Source: Azolla caroliniana
Lineage: Eukaryota; Polypodiophyta
Length of the DNA: 64,000 nucleotides
Direction: 5' to 3'
Assembly (NCBI GenBank): GCA_043228905.1
Contig: JBHGNT010000011.1
Location: forward strand, 13,206,001-13,270,000
Under the pieces are notes generated by a model. That model was not told where the DNA came from and did not search any database. It saw nothing but the letters and a program-made list of their open reading frames with translations. Numbering within the stretch: the stretch's first letter is position 1; every line of letters begins with the position of its first letter. This document shows positions 40,396-50,087 of this stretch, one piece after another. Made by a program: the position numbers and the translations under genes.

Positions 40396-43300
40396 TCACG
40401 ACACCCACCCCCTCTGAACTTGCACATTGGTTGTGCAGAGTTCATCTAACACTTCTTCCGATTCTTTTAGTTCTTCTACTTCTTCATAAAATTCAGGCTC
40501 TAATGACTCCCTCCTTTTAAATATTTTAATCCTTTTTCCTGCAATTGGGATACGAATTTCTGTCCCATCTAATTCATTGAGGAAATATGTGGCTTTATCT
40601 GTTATTTTCCTAACTTCATAAGGTCCAAACCATCTTTTTGCAAACTTCCGAATAGTACTGTATTGATTATCTAGGCTATTATCATATACTAATACCCAAT
40701 CTCCCTCTTGCACCTTTCTTGGTCGTATTCTTTTCATCTTGTCAAATCTGTCCTTATTCTTGATTCTTGCCTCTTTCAATCTAGTAGCTGCTTTTTCTAT
40801 GTCTTCTATCCTTGATTGAAGTTGTCGTATTCGAACCGCAAGTAAATCTTCCCTACTCATTTCTGATTCCCAAGGCAACACAGCCCATGTAGTTATCTTT
40901 TCTTCAATTGGCATTATTGGCTTCTGTCCTGTGATTAATTCTGCAGGCATATATCCAGTAACAGTGTTGTGAGTTGTCCTATCAGCCCATAGTGCATAGG
41001 GTAAGGTTTTTGGCCAATCACTAACCCGTCCTCTACATGCCTTTGCCAAAGCTTTGACTATTGGCCCATGTCCCCTTTCTACCTTTCCATTAGCTTCTGG
41101 ATTGTACGCCGTTGTCAAAGAAAGCCGAATTCCTATTTTGTCGAAAAAATCTTGAGCTTCCGCAGAATTGAGTTCTCCCCTATCTGCCACTATCTTCCCG
41201 ATACATCCATATCTACAAACAATGTCCTCCAAGATGAATTGACATACTCCTAATGTCCCTTTTGTTCTCAATGAACGACCTTCCACTTGATTTGTTAGAT
41301 CTTCTCTAGCAAGAACCAAGTATCTCTTTTGTCCTACTCCAAGTGGCATTGTTACCAAATCTATCATCCACTTGTAATGCACCCCCGGTGAGTATGTTGG
41401 GTGTAATTCATCACAAAATTTTACATTTGAATAATATTGACAAGTGGGACAAGTTTCCACATACTTTTTTATTTGCTCATAGTATCGAGGCCACCAAAAT
41501 CGTTCTTTAATCTTACTGAAAGTGGCCCACACTCCTCGATGACCAGCCCATTCTTTGTCATGCAGCTCTTTGATTATCTCCTTTCTTTGCCCTTCAGAAC
41601 CTATTACTCTTTGCGGGTTTCCAGTCTTGGTTTTCGGATGTCGCCATAGATATCCTTCATACAAGAAGAACTTATGGGCTTTCTTGCGAAACTGTGCGAA
41701 CTCTTTTCCAGATCGACCTTTGTACTTGTTAGGGGTTTGTAGGTATTTCCCTATTTCCTTGAATTCATCTTCATACTCCTCTTCTAGAAACTGCATTCCT
41801 CCTTCCCGAGTAATGCTTGTGGTAAGGACTGTTTGTTCTTTGTCCTCATCGTCCGAGTCTGGAATCTCCTCTTCCTCATACCTTGCTCTTGATAACATAT
41901 CTGCTACTGCATTTCTATTCCCAGAGATATGTCGAACTTCAGGGTTGATTGATCTAATATAGATACACCATCTTAACATGGCTTGATCTGGAATATCACA
42001 ATTAGCTATGATACCCAGAATAGGCAAACAATCAGTTTCTATTATTACTTCAGCACCAATTAAGTAATCTCTGTCTGTCTTTACAGCTGTTACTATCCCC
42101 CATAGCTCTCTTTTCACCTGTGCATATTTTCTTTGTCGACCACTAAGAACCTTTGCCCCGAATCGGACTGGATACCTTTCTTCCCTATCTTGTTGGCTTA
42201 TCACCCATCCAATTCCAATGGGACTAGAGTCTACTGTGAGATATATGGGCCGGGTGTAGTCTGGTTGCTTTAATGGTGGAGCTTGTGCCAAGTAGTACTT
42301 CAATTTCTTCATTGCCTCTGAATGCTCTTCACTCCATTCAAATGTCTCTCCTTTTCTTAGGAGTCTATATAAAGGTTCAGATAAATGGGCATAATGCGGA
42401 ATCCATTTACAGTAAAAAACACATACCCCTAGAAACCTTCGTACTTCTGAGATGGATGTACATTCCTCTTGCATATTTTGAATTGCATTGACCTTGGTTG
42501 GGGATGGCTTTCTCCCATACGGGCCACACATATGACCAACTATTAATATCTCTTTTGCCCCAAATATTGACTTCGCCCCTGATAAGGTCAAATGCACTTC
42601 TTCCATCCTTGATAGCACCTTCTCACAATCCTTGATATGATCAGCAACGAATTGACGGCAACCACTTTCGTCCAATTCCTCGTTCTTCTCTTCCTCCTTG
42701 CATCCCTTAATTGGAACATCATCTAGAAAAGGCATTGTAATATGAGGAATAAAATCACGAAGTACCTTGTTCATTCCATTCATCATATGCGCCACTGAGT
42801 TGGTCGCTCCTTGCGGCAAGGTGCACATCCGTACTAACCCTATAGGTGTCTTGATAGAAGTTATATCTCGACTTTTGATAGCAAGTTGAAATTGATCATA
42901 TCCGGAATAAAGGTCTCCCATTGAATATATAGCTCTTCCTGCAAACATCTCAGCAAACTCATCCACAATTGGCCCTACTCCCGAGTTTCGGATTGTTACC
43001 TTATTCACGGGTTGCATATCTTGGATAAATCGGAGTCGCCCATCTTTCTTTAACACAGTGAACCATCGACTCGAGTAAGGAGCGTTCGATGGTTCCAAGA
43101 TACCCATCCTTATCTTTTCTTTCAAAAGTTCTAATAGTTGAGGGATTCTAGCCCTAGGCATGGGTATTGGCTTAAAGTTCCATGGAATATGAGGGATAGT
43201 GAATATAACCATGGGCTCCACAATTTCTGGATCCACACACCCTATTTCCTCCGGTTGGAATGCAAACGCCTTTCCATGCTTTTTTAACATCTCCCTGAAC

Positions 43301-43647
43301 TGCTTTTCTTCAGCGGGTAATAGGAAGTCACCCCCTCCTATTTTCATCCCTTGTATTGTTTCCGGAGTAAACACATGTCCTACCTTTCGTGGGTCTCTGA
43401 TCATTGGCTCTGTGGCTGCTTCTTTGATTGCCTTTTCACTATCCCCTGGAAGTGGAGCAGCAATAGGACGAACCTTCTTCTCCACTGTCTTGTATTTTGT
43501 TAGTACATGTGCTTCATGATCCTTTCGAGCAACTTCTTCAATGACCTCATACATCTTGATTGAATGGACAGGAACTTGGATTTCGTTGTCTTCTTCCATT
43601 GCTTCCAAATGAGTTATTGTATCTTCAAAACTTAATTCTTCAAACAT
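40396..43647 (-). CDS. Gypsy-E1 pol (RT, RNase H, integrase), intact
   Basis: 1083 residues from the first ATG; the frame is open up to the frameshift site at 43860 (about 1155 codons), and I think pol is made by -1 frameshifting from gag. RT has LRFIQDMQPVNKVT, MCTLPQGATNSVAHMM and the catalytic FLDDVPIKG (about 307); RNase H has YLTVDSSPIGIGWV and ELWGIV...IIETDCLPI; integrase has H-H-C-C (HDKEWAGHRG...CPTCQ), D in KWMIDLVTMP (about 759), D in VADRGELNS (about 819), E in NGKVERGHGP (about 857), and the GPY/F module KRWFGPYEV (about 1005). No chromodomain is seen. No stop. The gene is AT-rich, unlike the homologous A-C genes. The C-terminus overlaps the polypurine tract and the LTR edge. Confidence 0.95.
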   Translation of the reverse strand: MFEELSFEDTITHLEAMEEDNEIQVPVHSIKMYEVIEEVARKDHEAHVLTKYKTVEKKVRPIAAPLPGDSEKAIKEAATEPMIRDPRKVGHVFTPETIQGMKIGGGDFLLPAEEKQFREMLKKHGKAFAFQPEEIGCVDPEIVEPMVIFTIPHIPWNFKPIPMPRARIPQLLELLKEKIRMGILEPSNAPYSSRWFTVLKKDGRLRFIQDMQPVNKVTIRNSGVGPIVDEFAEMFAGRAIYSMGDLYSGYDQFQLAIKSRDITSIKTPIGLVRMCTLPQGATNSVAHMMNGMNKVLRDFIPHITMPFLDDVPIKGCKEEEKNEELDESGCRQFVADHIKDCEKVLSRMEEVHLTLSGAKSIFGAKEILIVGHMCGPYGRKPSPTKVNAIQNMQEECTSISEVRRFLGVCVFYCKWIPHYAHLSEPLYRLLRKGETFEWSEEHSEAMKKLKYYLAQAPPLKQPDYTRPIYLTVDSSPIGIGWVISQQDREERYPVRFGAKVLSGRQRKYAQVKRELWGIVTAVKTDRDYLIGAEVIIETDCLPILGIIANCDIPDQAMLRWCIYIRSINPEVRHISGNRNAVADMLSRARYEEEEIPDSDDEDKEQTVLTTSITREGGMQFLEEEYEDEFKEIGKYLQTPNKYKGRSGKEFAQFRKKAHKFFLYEGYLWRHPKTKTGNPQRVIGSEGQRKEIIKELHDKEWAGHRGVWATFSKIKERFWWPRYYEQIKKYVETCPTCQYYSNVKFCDELHPTYSPGVHYKWMIDLVTMPLGVGQKRYLVLAREDLTNQVEGRSLRTKGTLGVCQFILEDIVCRYGCIGKIVADRGELNSAEAQDFFDKIGIRLSLTTAYNPEANGKVERGHGPIVKALAKACRGRVSDWPKTLPYALWADRTTHNTVTGYMPAELITGQKPIMPIEEKITTWAVLPWESEMSREDLLAVRIRQLQSRIEDIEKAATRLKEARIKNKDRFDKMKRIRPRKVQEGDWVLVYDNSLDNQYSTIRKFAKRWFGPYEVRKITDKATYFLNELDGTEIRIPIAGKRIKIFKRRESLEPEFYEEVEELKESEEVLDELCTTNVQVQRGWVS
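40404..40415 (-). promoter_or_regulatory. E1 polypurine tract
   Basis: Minus strand AGAGGGGGTGGG directly before LTR1. Confidence 0.75.
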
Positions 43648-43797
43648 ATCCTGAATTTCTTCATCATCATCTATTAATCCAGAACACTTAAAGTACTCGA
43701 AAGCATTTTGTATTTTATTATTATTTACTTTTAGTATAAAAGTAGCACCATTAGATGAGATTGTACAAGGAATATCTTTATTTACATTATTATTTAT

Positions 43798-43860
43798 GGG
43801 GTTTTCTTTTATGCTCGGGCTATCACAGCCCCTACCTGTAAAAGCCCTATCTAAAAATCC
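43798..43860 (-). promoter_or_regulatory. Gypsy-E1 -1 frameshift cassette
   Basis: Minus strand: GGATTTT (43860-43854), TAG, spacer ATA, stem GGGCT (43847-43843) with AGCCC (43821-43817), an inner ACAG/CTGT pair, and loop GGGG (43832-43829) facing CCCC (43801-43798). The pol frame is open in -1 across the stop. Confidence 0.6.
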
Positions 43861-45965
43861 TGGAAAAACTCTTCATCCATCTCTTGAATTGGATGTTCCC
43901 TCAAGCATTCTTTGTTTCTTTCATGGTTGGGCCTCACGGTTAAGAATTGGACAGTCTTTCTTCCATCTTGACTCTTGATTCTCGCGAAAGCCGAACCATC
44001 ATCAATAACCTTTGTTTCCATCCTCACTGCGGTGATGTAGGGCTGGCCAAGGATGACGGGGTAGGTTGATCGATCCTGCACAAAGAAATTTTGATTCACC
44101 GAGACATCACCAATTGTTACCTTCACACTAGGACATGCTCCGAATAGATCCTCCGTAGTTTCTGTGGCAGCTCTTATTTTCCACCCATGATTCTTGTCGA
44201 TCGGCCATCGTCCTCGAGCGTAAAATTCCGATGACATCATGTTAATCTCTGATCCATGATCAATCAAAGCAATACATGGAATTTGCTGCTCCCCAATTTT
44301 TGCAGGTGCCTCCGTTGTTGCTCGAGCCCAATGGTCCCTTGTATAGTGACTCCTATCCCCTTCATGGACGCCAACATCATTCTGGTTTTTTACACTTGCA
44401 GCATTGATGGTGCCACCATACAAATCTTGGAGTGTTGCTGCACACCCTCCCGTAATTTCCTCTGTCACTTGTCTCTTCCTTCTAATAATATCTATGATAA
44501 CTTCATGAAATTCTTTCTTTGCTATACCCAACACTTCTCTTAAAGTAAATTCTACCTTACTATTTAATATTCTTGTTTCTAGTACCTTTTTTATATCCGT
44601 CGTTGTTTCTATGTCTGAGGCAAGCTTGAAAGATGGGCCTGTCTTTCCTTTTACTTTATCAGCTTCCTTCGGCTCAATAGCACCCTTTTCCATCTCCCTT
44701 CTCTTTTGTTCTCGTGTCTCATGTCTCTTTGTCGGATCAGCTTCCTCAGCTCTCTTCCGCTTCTCTTCCACTAGCACATCTTGTGCATTCACTTGGGCGA
44801 ATGCTGATAGCGCGTCTACTGGATCATTCCATCCAGTGAAGTTTCGTATTTCATCTCCCGCTCTTTTTAATTCATCCACTCGAACCTTCCCTTTTCTTGC
44901 ATAATCCATCACATCTTGCCAAAAGCCAAATCCACCATATGAGTCTTCTACGCGCAATCCTAAGGTTGCCACGGATTGTATCGCTTGAGTCGTTTCTCTC
45001 TCGGCATCTTCCATTAACCTTTTCATTCCTCCTCGCCCGAAGTTGAGTTGAAGTGGTTGTCGAGTCTCAGTTGAGTGAATCTTGCCATCTTGATAGTAGA
45101 TTTTATTATGATTAAGAGCATCCCTATGCTCTTGACAATCTTTCTTCTGGTGGTCGATACTATCACACCACATACACCTTCGGACCATTCCACCTCCCTG
45201 CCTTGATGAAGTCGAGCTTTGTCCCGATTCTAGCTTCGTCACTTTGATCGACAAGTCTTTCATGCCTTTCACTAATTCGTGTAAGAGTGATTCTTCTACT
45301 TTCTTTTCTCCCGACTCGTTCCCCGTTTCTTCATCATTTCTGTCGGGCAACTCCATAAACCATAACTTTCTTTTGCAGAAATGGGCGCACGCCCTTTTCA
45401 CCTCCTCCCAATCTTCGGTAAGTCCACTTGGACTATTCTGATCTTCTAAAAGCATTCCCAAGTCCTTCCTGTCTTTAATATTAGTAGCTTGTAGAAACAA
45501 TATTACTTTATCTGGCACTATTATATTTCTATCTCTAACATTTAGTTGCTCAAATCTTTCAGAAAACTCTTTTAATACTTCCAAAACACTTAAATGTTTA
45601 TTAGACTCTACCCAATCCATGAAAGCTCGCCTTGTCATCCTTGACATATCGTTGAGGTTGTATTCATTGAGTAATGCCCTTTCGAATGTTGTCCATGTTT
45701 GATTCTCCCTTTGGAGCTCTTGGATCTTCTCTTGTAGCCCAATCGCAGCGACTCGACTAAAGCTATTAATTTTTGTAGCTTCGTCGACACCGCGTTTAAG
45801 CATTTCTTCATTATAAATCTTCAGAAATCTTGTTAAATTTATACCTTCGAAGATTCCTACTCGTGCGAGAATATTGTCGACGGCTTTGTCGATGCTTGCC
45901 ATCATCCCTTGTTCCCGCATCATTCGTTCCACCATCGTACACATAAGCCTCATTTGCTCCTCCAT
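43851..45965 (-). CDS. Gypsy-E1 gag-protease, intact
   Basis: 704 residues. ATG at 45965 is the first after the primer site. N-terminal half: helical capsid-like region (FLKIYNEEML, TWTTFERALLNEYNL, RRAFMDWVES). Zinc knuckle CMWCDSIDHQKKDC at about residue 263. REVLGIAKKEFHEVII at about 490. Retropepsin region at about 560-660 with IALIDHGSEINMMS and YPVILGQPYI; the active site is D-H-G instead of D-T/S-G. It ends in GAT TTT TAG, the frameshift site for pol. Capsid formation and processing in cytoplasmic particles is inferred from the family. Confidence 0.95.
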   Translation of the reverse strand: MEEQMRLMCTMVERMMREQGMMASIDKAVDNILARVGIFEGINLTRFLKIYNEEMLKRGVDEATKINSFSRVAAIGLQEKIQELQRENQTWTTFERALLNEYNLNDMSRMTRRAFMDWVESNKHLSVLEVLKEFSERFEQLNVRDRNIIVPDKVILFLQATNIKDRKDLGMLLEDQNSPSGLTEDWEEVKRACAHFCKRKLWFMELPDRNDEETGNESGEKKVEESLLHELVKGMKDLSIKVTKLESGQSSTSSRQGGGMVRRCMWCDSIDHQKKDCQEHRDALNHNKIYYQDGKIHSTETRQPLQLNFGRGGMKRLMEDAERETTQAIQSVATLGLRVEDSYGGFGFWQDVMDYARKGKVRVDELKRAGDEIRNFTGWNDPVDALSAFAQVNAQDVLVEEKRKRAEEADPTKRHETREQKRREMEKGAIEPKEADKVKGKTGPSFKLASDIETTTDIKKVLETRILNSKVEFTLREVLGIAKKEFHEVIIDIIRRKRQVTEEITGGCAATLQDLYGGTINAASVKNQNDVGVHEGDRSHYTRDHWARATTEAPAKIGEQQIPCIALIDHGSEINMMSSEFYARGRWPIDKNHGWKIRAATETTEDLFGACPSVKVTIGDVSVNQNFFVQDRSTYPVILGQPYITAVRMETKVIDDGSAFARIKSQDGRKTVQFLTVRPNHERNKECLREHPIQEMDEEFFQDF

Positions 45966-45982
45966 TTCTCCTCGTCGCCGCC

Positions 45983-46000
45983 TTCACGTCGGGTTCACCA
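45983..46000 (-). promoter_or_regulatory. Gypsy-E1 primer binding site (tRNA-Trp)
   Basis: Plus strand TTCACGTCGGGTTCACCA, 4 nt from LTR2. Same site as in A, B, C and E2. Confidence 0.85.
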
Positions 46001-46004
46001 AATG

Positions 46005-46959
46005 TGTCGGGGTAGTTGTGGTTCGTGCGGCGAAGTCGCGGGGACTAAGGTCAAGGGGAGTTGAAGAAACTTAACTTTTAATAAGGCTTGTATGGTGATG
46101 ATAGAATGGTTAAGGATAGTAAGACGAAGAGTTACGAGTAATGTGTGTGTGTGAGAGAGATGAGAATAGATAGAAGATAGAGACAATATATGATTCAAGA
46201 AAGAAGATTGAGACAAAGTATGATTCTAGAAAGAAGATTGAGACAAAGTATGATTCTAGAAAGAAGATTGAGACAAAGTATGATTCAAAGAACAAGAGTA
46301 TATGATATAAACATGATGTATATTAAAAATATAATATTTTACCAACTTTACAATCCTTGATCGCAAGATGAATCTTTTCAATACCGACCCTTGATTTGAA
46401 CCCTCGACCTCAACTTCGAAACGAGAGGTTCTCCACCCAATGAGCTAGTCTTCTTCAATTGATTGTATTATTTTTTTACTCTCTCTTGATTCCTTGATTC
46501 CCTTTTGTTTTCCTTTCCTCTCCTTTTATAAGTATTTCCATGCATATGGTAATGTCATGCATGTAATGCATGAGTTACATCTGATGCATGATCGCCATTT
46601 GGCGCACATGCATTGCATGTGATGCATGATAGCCATCATGCTCATTTGAGCTCCCATGTATTGGGATAAGTATAATGATGGATATAACCCTAAAACAAAT
46701 AACCTAGCTTAGTGGTGTATGGTTTGTGCTTGATATACAAGGTTGAGGGTTCAAGTCCCTCAATTTTACTTAATACAATATATAGCTTCATTCTTATATC
46801 ATGAAGCACATTTATTATACACTTTTACAAATAAATAGCCTAGCCTAGTGGTATGTACATTGTACATTGTATATAAGGATGTGGGTTCAAGTCTCTCAAA
46901 TATTATTAAATACAACATTTAAGCTCATTTTTATATCGTGAAGCACATTCTTCACGACA
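46005..46959 (-). repeat. LTR2 (E1 type), 5' LTR of E1
   Basis: 955 bp, identical to LTR1 by eye. TATAAAAG on the minus strand at 46530-46523 is the likely promoter box for E1. On its outer side is not a target duplication but CCC and gag sequence, so it also serves as the 3' LTR of the deleted middle unit. Confidence 0.92.
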
Positions 46960-47121
46960 CCCTTCGAAGATTCCTACTCGTGCGAGAATATTGTCGACCG
47001 CTTTGTCGATGCTTGCCATCATCCCTTGTTCCCGTATCACTCGTTCCATCATCGTACACATAAGCCTCACTTGCTCCTCCATTTCTCCTCGTCGCCGCCT
47101 TCACGTCGGGTTCACCAAATG
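46960..47121 (-). pseudogene. Deleted middle unit of the E array (gag start and primer site)
   Basis: Minus strand: primer site (47117-47100), ATG and about 40 codons of E2-type gag (MEEQVRLMCTMMERVIREQG), then an abrupt joint to GGG, the last bases of a polypurine tract, and LTR2. Almost the whole internal region is deleted; the joint has 2-bp CC microhomology. Confidence 0.82.
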
Positions 47122-47964
47122 TGTCGGGGTAGTTGTGGTTCGTGCGGCGAAGTCGCGGGGACTAAGGTCAAGGGGAGTTGAAGAAACTTAACTTTTAATA
47201 AGGCTTGTATGGTGATGATAGAATGGTTAAGGATAGTAAGACGAAGAGTTACGAGTAATGTGTGTGTGTGAGAGAGATGAGAATAGATAGAAGATAGAGA
47301 CAATATATGATTCAAGAAAGAAGATTGAGACAAAGTATGATTCTAGAAAGAAGATTGAGACAAAGTATGATTCTAGAAAGAAGATTGAGACAAAGTATGA
47401 TTCAAAGAACAAGAGTATATGATATAAACATGATGTATATTAACAATATAATATTTTACCAACTTTACAATCCTCGATCGCAAACTGAACACATTCTCTA
47501 TCGACCCTTGATTTGAACCCTCGACCTCAACTTCGAAACGAGAGGTTCTCCACCCACCCAATGAGCTAGTCTTCTTCAATTGATTGTATTATTTTCTCAC
47601 TCTCTCTTGATTCCTTTCCCTATTTTCCCCCTTGATCCATCCCTTAATTCCTTGCCTCTCTTTATAGGTTCTCTCATGCATATGATGATATGGGGGTGCA
47701 TGGCATGCATGTGATGCATGATTGCCATTTGGCGCACATGCTTTACATGTGATGCATGATAGCCATCATGCTCATCTAAGCTCTAATGTATGAAGATACA
47801 CATGTCATAAGTATTGTGATAAAAATATAACTATAGAAAATAACTTATCCTAATGGTATATGCTTCATCCTTGGTGTGTGAGGTTACGGGTTCAAGTCTC
47901 TCAAATGTTACTTAATACAATATTCAAGTTTATTTTTATATCGTGAAGCAAATCCTTCACGACA
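47122..47964 (-). repeat. LTR3 (E2 type)
   Basis: 843 bp, by eye identical to LTR4. The first ~350 bp on the plus strand (the 3' half of the LTR in element sense) nearly match LTR1/2; the remainder is much more diverged, with indels. It is the 3' LTR of E2 and the 5' LTR of the middle unit. Confidence 0.9.
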
Positions 47965-47976
47965 CCCACCCCCTCT
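47965..47976 (-). promoter_or_regulatory. E2 polypurine tract
   Basis: AGAGGGGGTGGG on the minus strand, next to LTR3. Confidence 0.75.
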
Positions 47977-48002
47977 GAACTTGCACACTAGTTGTGCAAA
48001 GT

Positions 48003-50048
48003 TCATCCAAAGTCTTGGAAAGACTCTTCATTCCGTTTCTGAACTGGATATCCCCTCAAGCATTCTTTGTTTCTTTCATGGTTAGGCGTCATGGTTAAGA
48101 TATGGCCCCTCTTCCTTCCATCCTGACTCTTGATCCTCGCGAAAGTTGAATCATCATTAATCACAGTTGTTTCCATCCTTACTACGTTGATGTATGGTTC
48201 ACCATCCTTTGTTTCCATACTCACTACGCTGATGTATGGTTGACCAAGGATGACAGGGTAGGTTGATCCATCTTGCACATAGTAATTTTCATCCACCGAC
48301 ACATCTCCCATTGTTGCTTTCACACTGGGACATGCTCCGAATTGATCCTCCGTCATCTCTGTTGTAACTCTTTTCTTCGACCCATGATTCTTATCGATTG
48401 GCCACCTTCCTTGAGCACAACATTCCGACGACATCATGTTAATTTCTGATCCATGATCTATCAAAGCAATACAAGGAATCTGTTGCTCCGTAATTTTTGT
48501 AGGCGCCTCCATTGTTGGTTGAGCCCAATGGTTCTTTGTATAATGACTCCTATCCCCTTCATGAATCCCAACATCATTTATCTTCTTTACACCTGCAATA
48601 TTGATGGATTCATGATCCAAATCTTGGAGACTTGTTGCTGCACATTCTCTCGTAACTTCTTCCATGACATGTTTTATATCCATCGTGGCTTCTGTGTCCG
48701 AAGCAAGCTTAAAAGTTGAGTCTGTCTTCCGTTTGACTTTATTAGCTTCTTTCGACTCATGAGCATCCTTTTCCATCTCCCTTCTCTCTTGTTCTTGTGT
48801 CTCATGTTTCATTGCCGGATCAATCTCCTCAGCTCTCTTTCGCTTCTTTTCCACTAGTACATCTTGTGCATTCACTTGGGCGAATGCTGATAGTGCGTCT
48901 ACTGGATCATTCCATCCAGTGAAGTGTCGTATTTCATCTCCCGCTCTTTTTAATTCATCCACTCGAACCTTCCCTTTTCTTGCATACTCCATCACACCCT
49001 GCCAAAAGTCAGATCCACCATATGAGTCTTCTACGCGCAACCCTAAGGTTGCCACGGATTGTATCGCTTGAGTCGTTTCTCTCTCGGCATCTTCCATTAA
49101 CCTTTTCATTCCTCCTCGCCCGAAGTTGAGTTGAAGTGGTTGTCGAGTCTCAGTTGAGTGAATCTTGCCATCTTGATAGTAGATTTTATTATGATTAAGA
49201 GCATCCCTATGCTCTTGACAATCTTTTTTCTGGTGGTCGATACTATCACACCACATACACCTTCGGACCATTCCACCTCCTTGCCTTGATGAAGTCGAGC
49301 TTTGTCCCGATTCTAGCTTCGTCACTTTGATCGACAAGTCTTTCATGCCTTTCACTAATTCGTGTAAGAGTGATTCTTCTACTTTCTTTTCTCCCGACTC
49401 GTTTCCCGTTTCTTCATCATTTCTGTCGGGCAACTCCATAAACCATAACTTTCTTTTGCAGAAATGGGCGCACGCCCTTTTCACCTCCTCCCAATCTTCG
49501 GTAAGTCCACTTGGACTATTCTGATCTTCTAAAAGCATTCCCAAGTCCTTCCTGTCTTTAATATTAGTAGCTTGTAGAAACAATATTACTTTATCTGGCA
49601 CTATTATATTTCTATCTCTAACATTTAGTTGCTCAAATCTTTCAGAAAACTCTTTTAATACTTCCAAAACACTTAAATGTTTATTAGACTCTACCCAATC
49701 CATGAAAGCTCGCCTTGTCATCCTTGACATATCGTTGAGGTTGTATTCATTGAGTAATGCCCTTTCGAATGTTGTCCATGTCTGATTCTCCCTTTGGAGC
49801 TCTTGGATCTTCTCTTGTAGCCCAATTGCAGCGACTCGACTAAAGCTATTAATTTTTGTAGCTTCGTCGACACCGCGTTTAAGCATTTCTTCATTATAAA
49901 TCTTCAGAAATCTTGTTAAATTTATACCTTCGAAGATTCCTACTCGTGCGAGAATATTGTCGACCGCTTTGTCGATGCTTGCCATCATCCCTTGTTCCCG
50001 CATCACTCGTTCCATCATCGTACACATAAGCCTCACTTGCTCCTCCAT
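48003..50048 (-). CDS. E2 gag with degenerate protease; no pol
   Basis: 681 residues, ATG at 50048 after the primer site. The first ~400 residues are nearly identical to E1 gag, including CMWCDSIDHQKKDC. After that it diverges, loses the REVLGIAKKEFHE segment, and ends in a changed protease region (IALIDHGSEINMMSSECCAQ, an inserted duplication around YISVVSMETK / YINVVRMETT). The frame ends at QDFG and a stop, 38 nt before LTR3, with no frameshift site and no RT or integrase. This makes E2 a gag-only non-autonomous element that would need E1-type enzymes. Confidence 0.9.
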   Translation of the reverse strand: MEEQVRLMCTMMERVMREQGMMASIDKAVDNILARVGIFEGINLTRFLKIYNEEMLKRGVDEATKINSFSRVAAIGLQEKIQELQRENQTWTTFERALLNEYNLNDMSRMTRRAFMDWVESNKHLSVLEVLKEFSERFEQLNVRDRNIIVPDKVILFLQATNIKDRKDLGMLLEDQNSPSGLTEDWEEVKRACAHFCKRKLWFMELPDRNDEETGNESGEKKVEESLLHELVKGMKDLSIKVTKLESGQSSTSSRQGGGMVRRCMWCDSIDHQKKDCQEHRDALNHNKIYYQDGKIHSTETRQPLQLNFGRGGMKRLMEDAERETTQAIQSVATLGLRVEDSYGGSDFWQGVMEYARKGKVRVDELKRAGDEIRHFTGWNDPVDALSAFAQVNAQDVLVEKKRKRAEEIDPAMKHETQEQERREMEKDAHESKEANKVKRKTDSTFKLASDTEATMDIKHVMEEVTRECAATSLQDLDHESINIAGVKKINDVGIHEGDRSHYTKNHWAQPTMEAPTKITEQQIPCIALIDHGSEINMMSSECCAQGRWPIDKNHGSKKRVTTEMTEDQFGACPSVKATMGDVSVDENYYVQDGSTYPVILGQPYISVVSMETKDGEPYINVVRMETTVINDDSTFARIKSQDGRKRGHILTMTPNHERNKECLRGYPVQKRNEESFQDFG

Positions 50049-50065
50049 TTCTCCTCGTCGCCGCC

Positions 50066-50083
50066 TTCACGTCGGGTTCACCA
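50066..50083 (-). promoter_or_regulatory. E2 primer binding site (tRNA-Trp)
   Basis: TTCACGTCGGGTTCACCA on the plus strand, 4 nt from LTR4. Confidence 0.85.
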
Positions 50084-50087
50084 AATG

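Larger units (their letters stand above)
39449..40403 (-). repeat. LTR1 (E1 type), 3' LTR of E1
   Basis: 955 bp, by eye identical to LTR2. On the minus strand it starts TGTCGTGAAGAATGTGC, where TCGTGAAG and CTTCACGA form a perfect terminal hairpin (40380-40401). Contains 30-bp repeats (39631-39720) and three tRNA-like modules. Confidence 0.92.
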
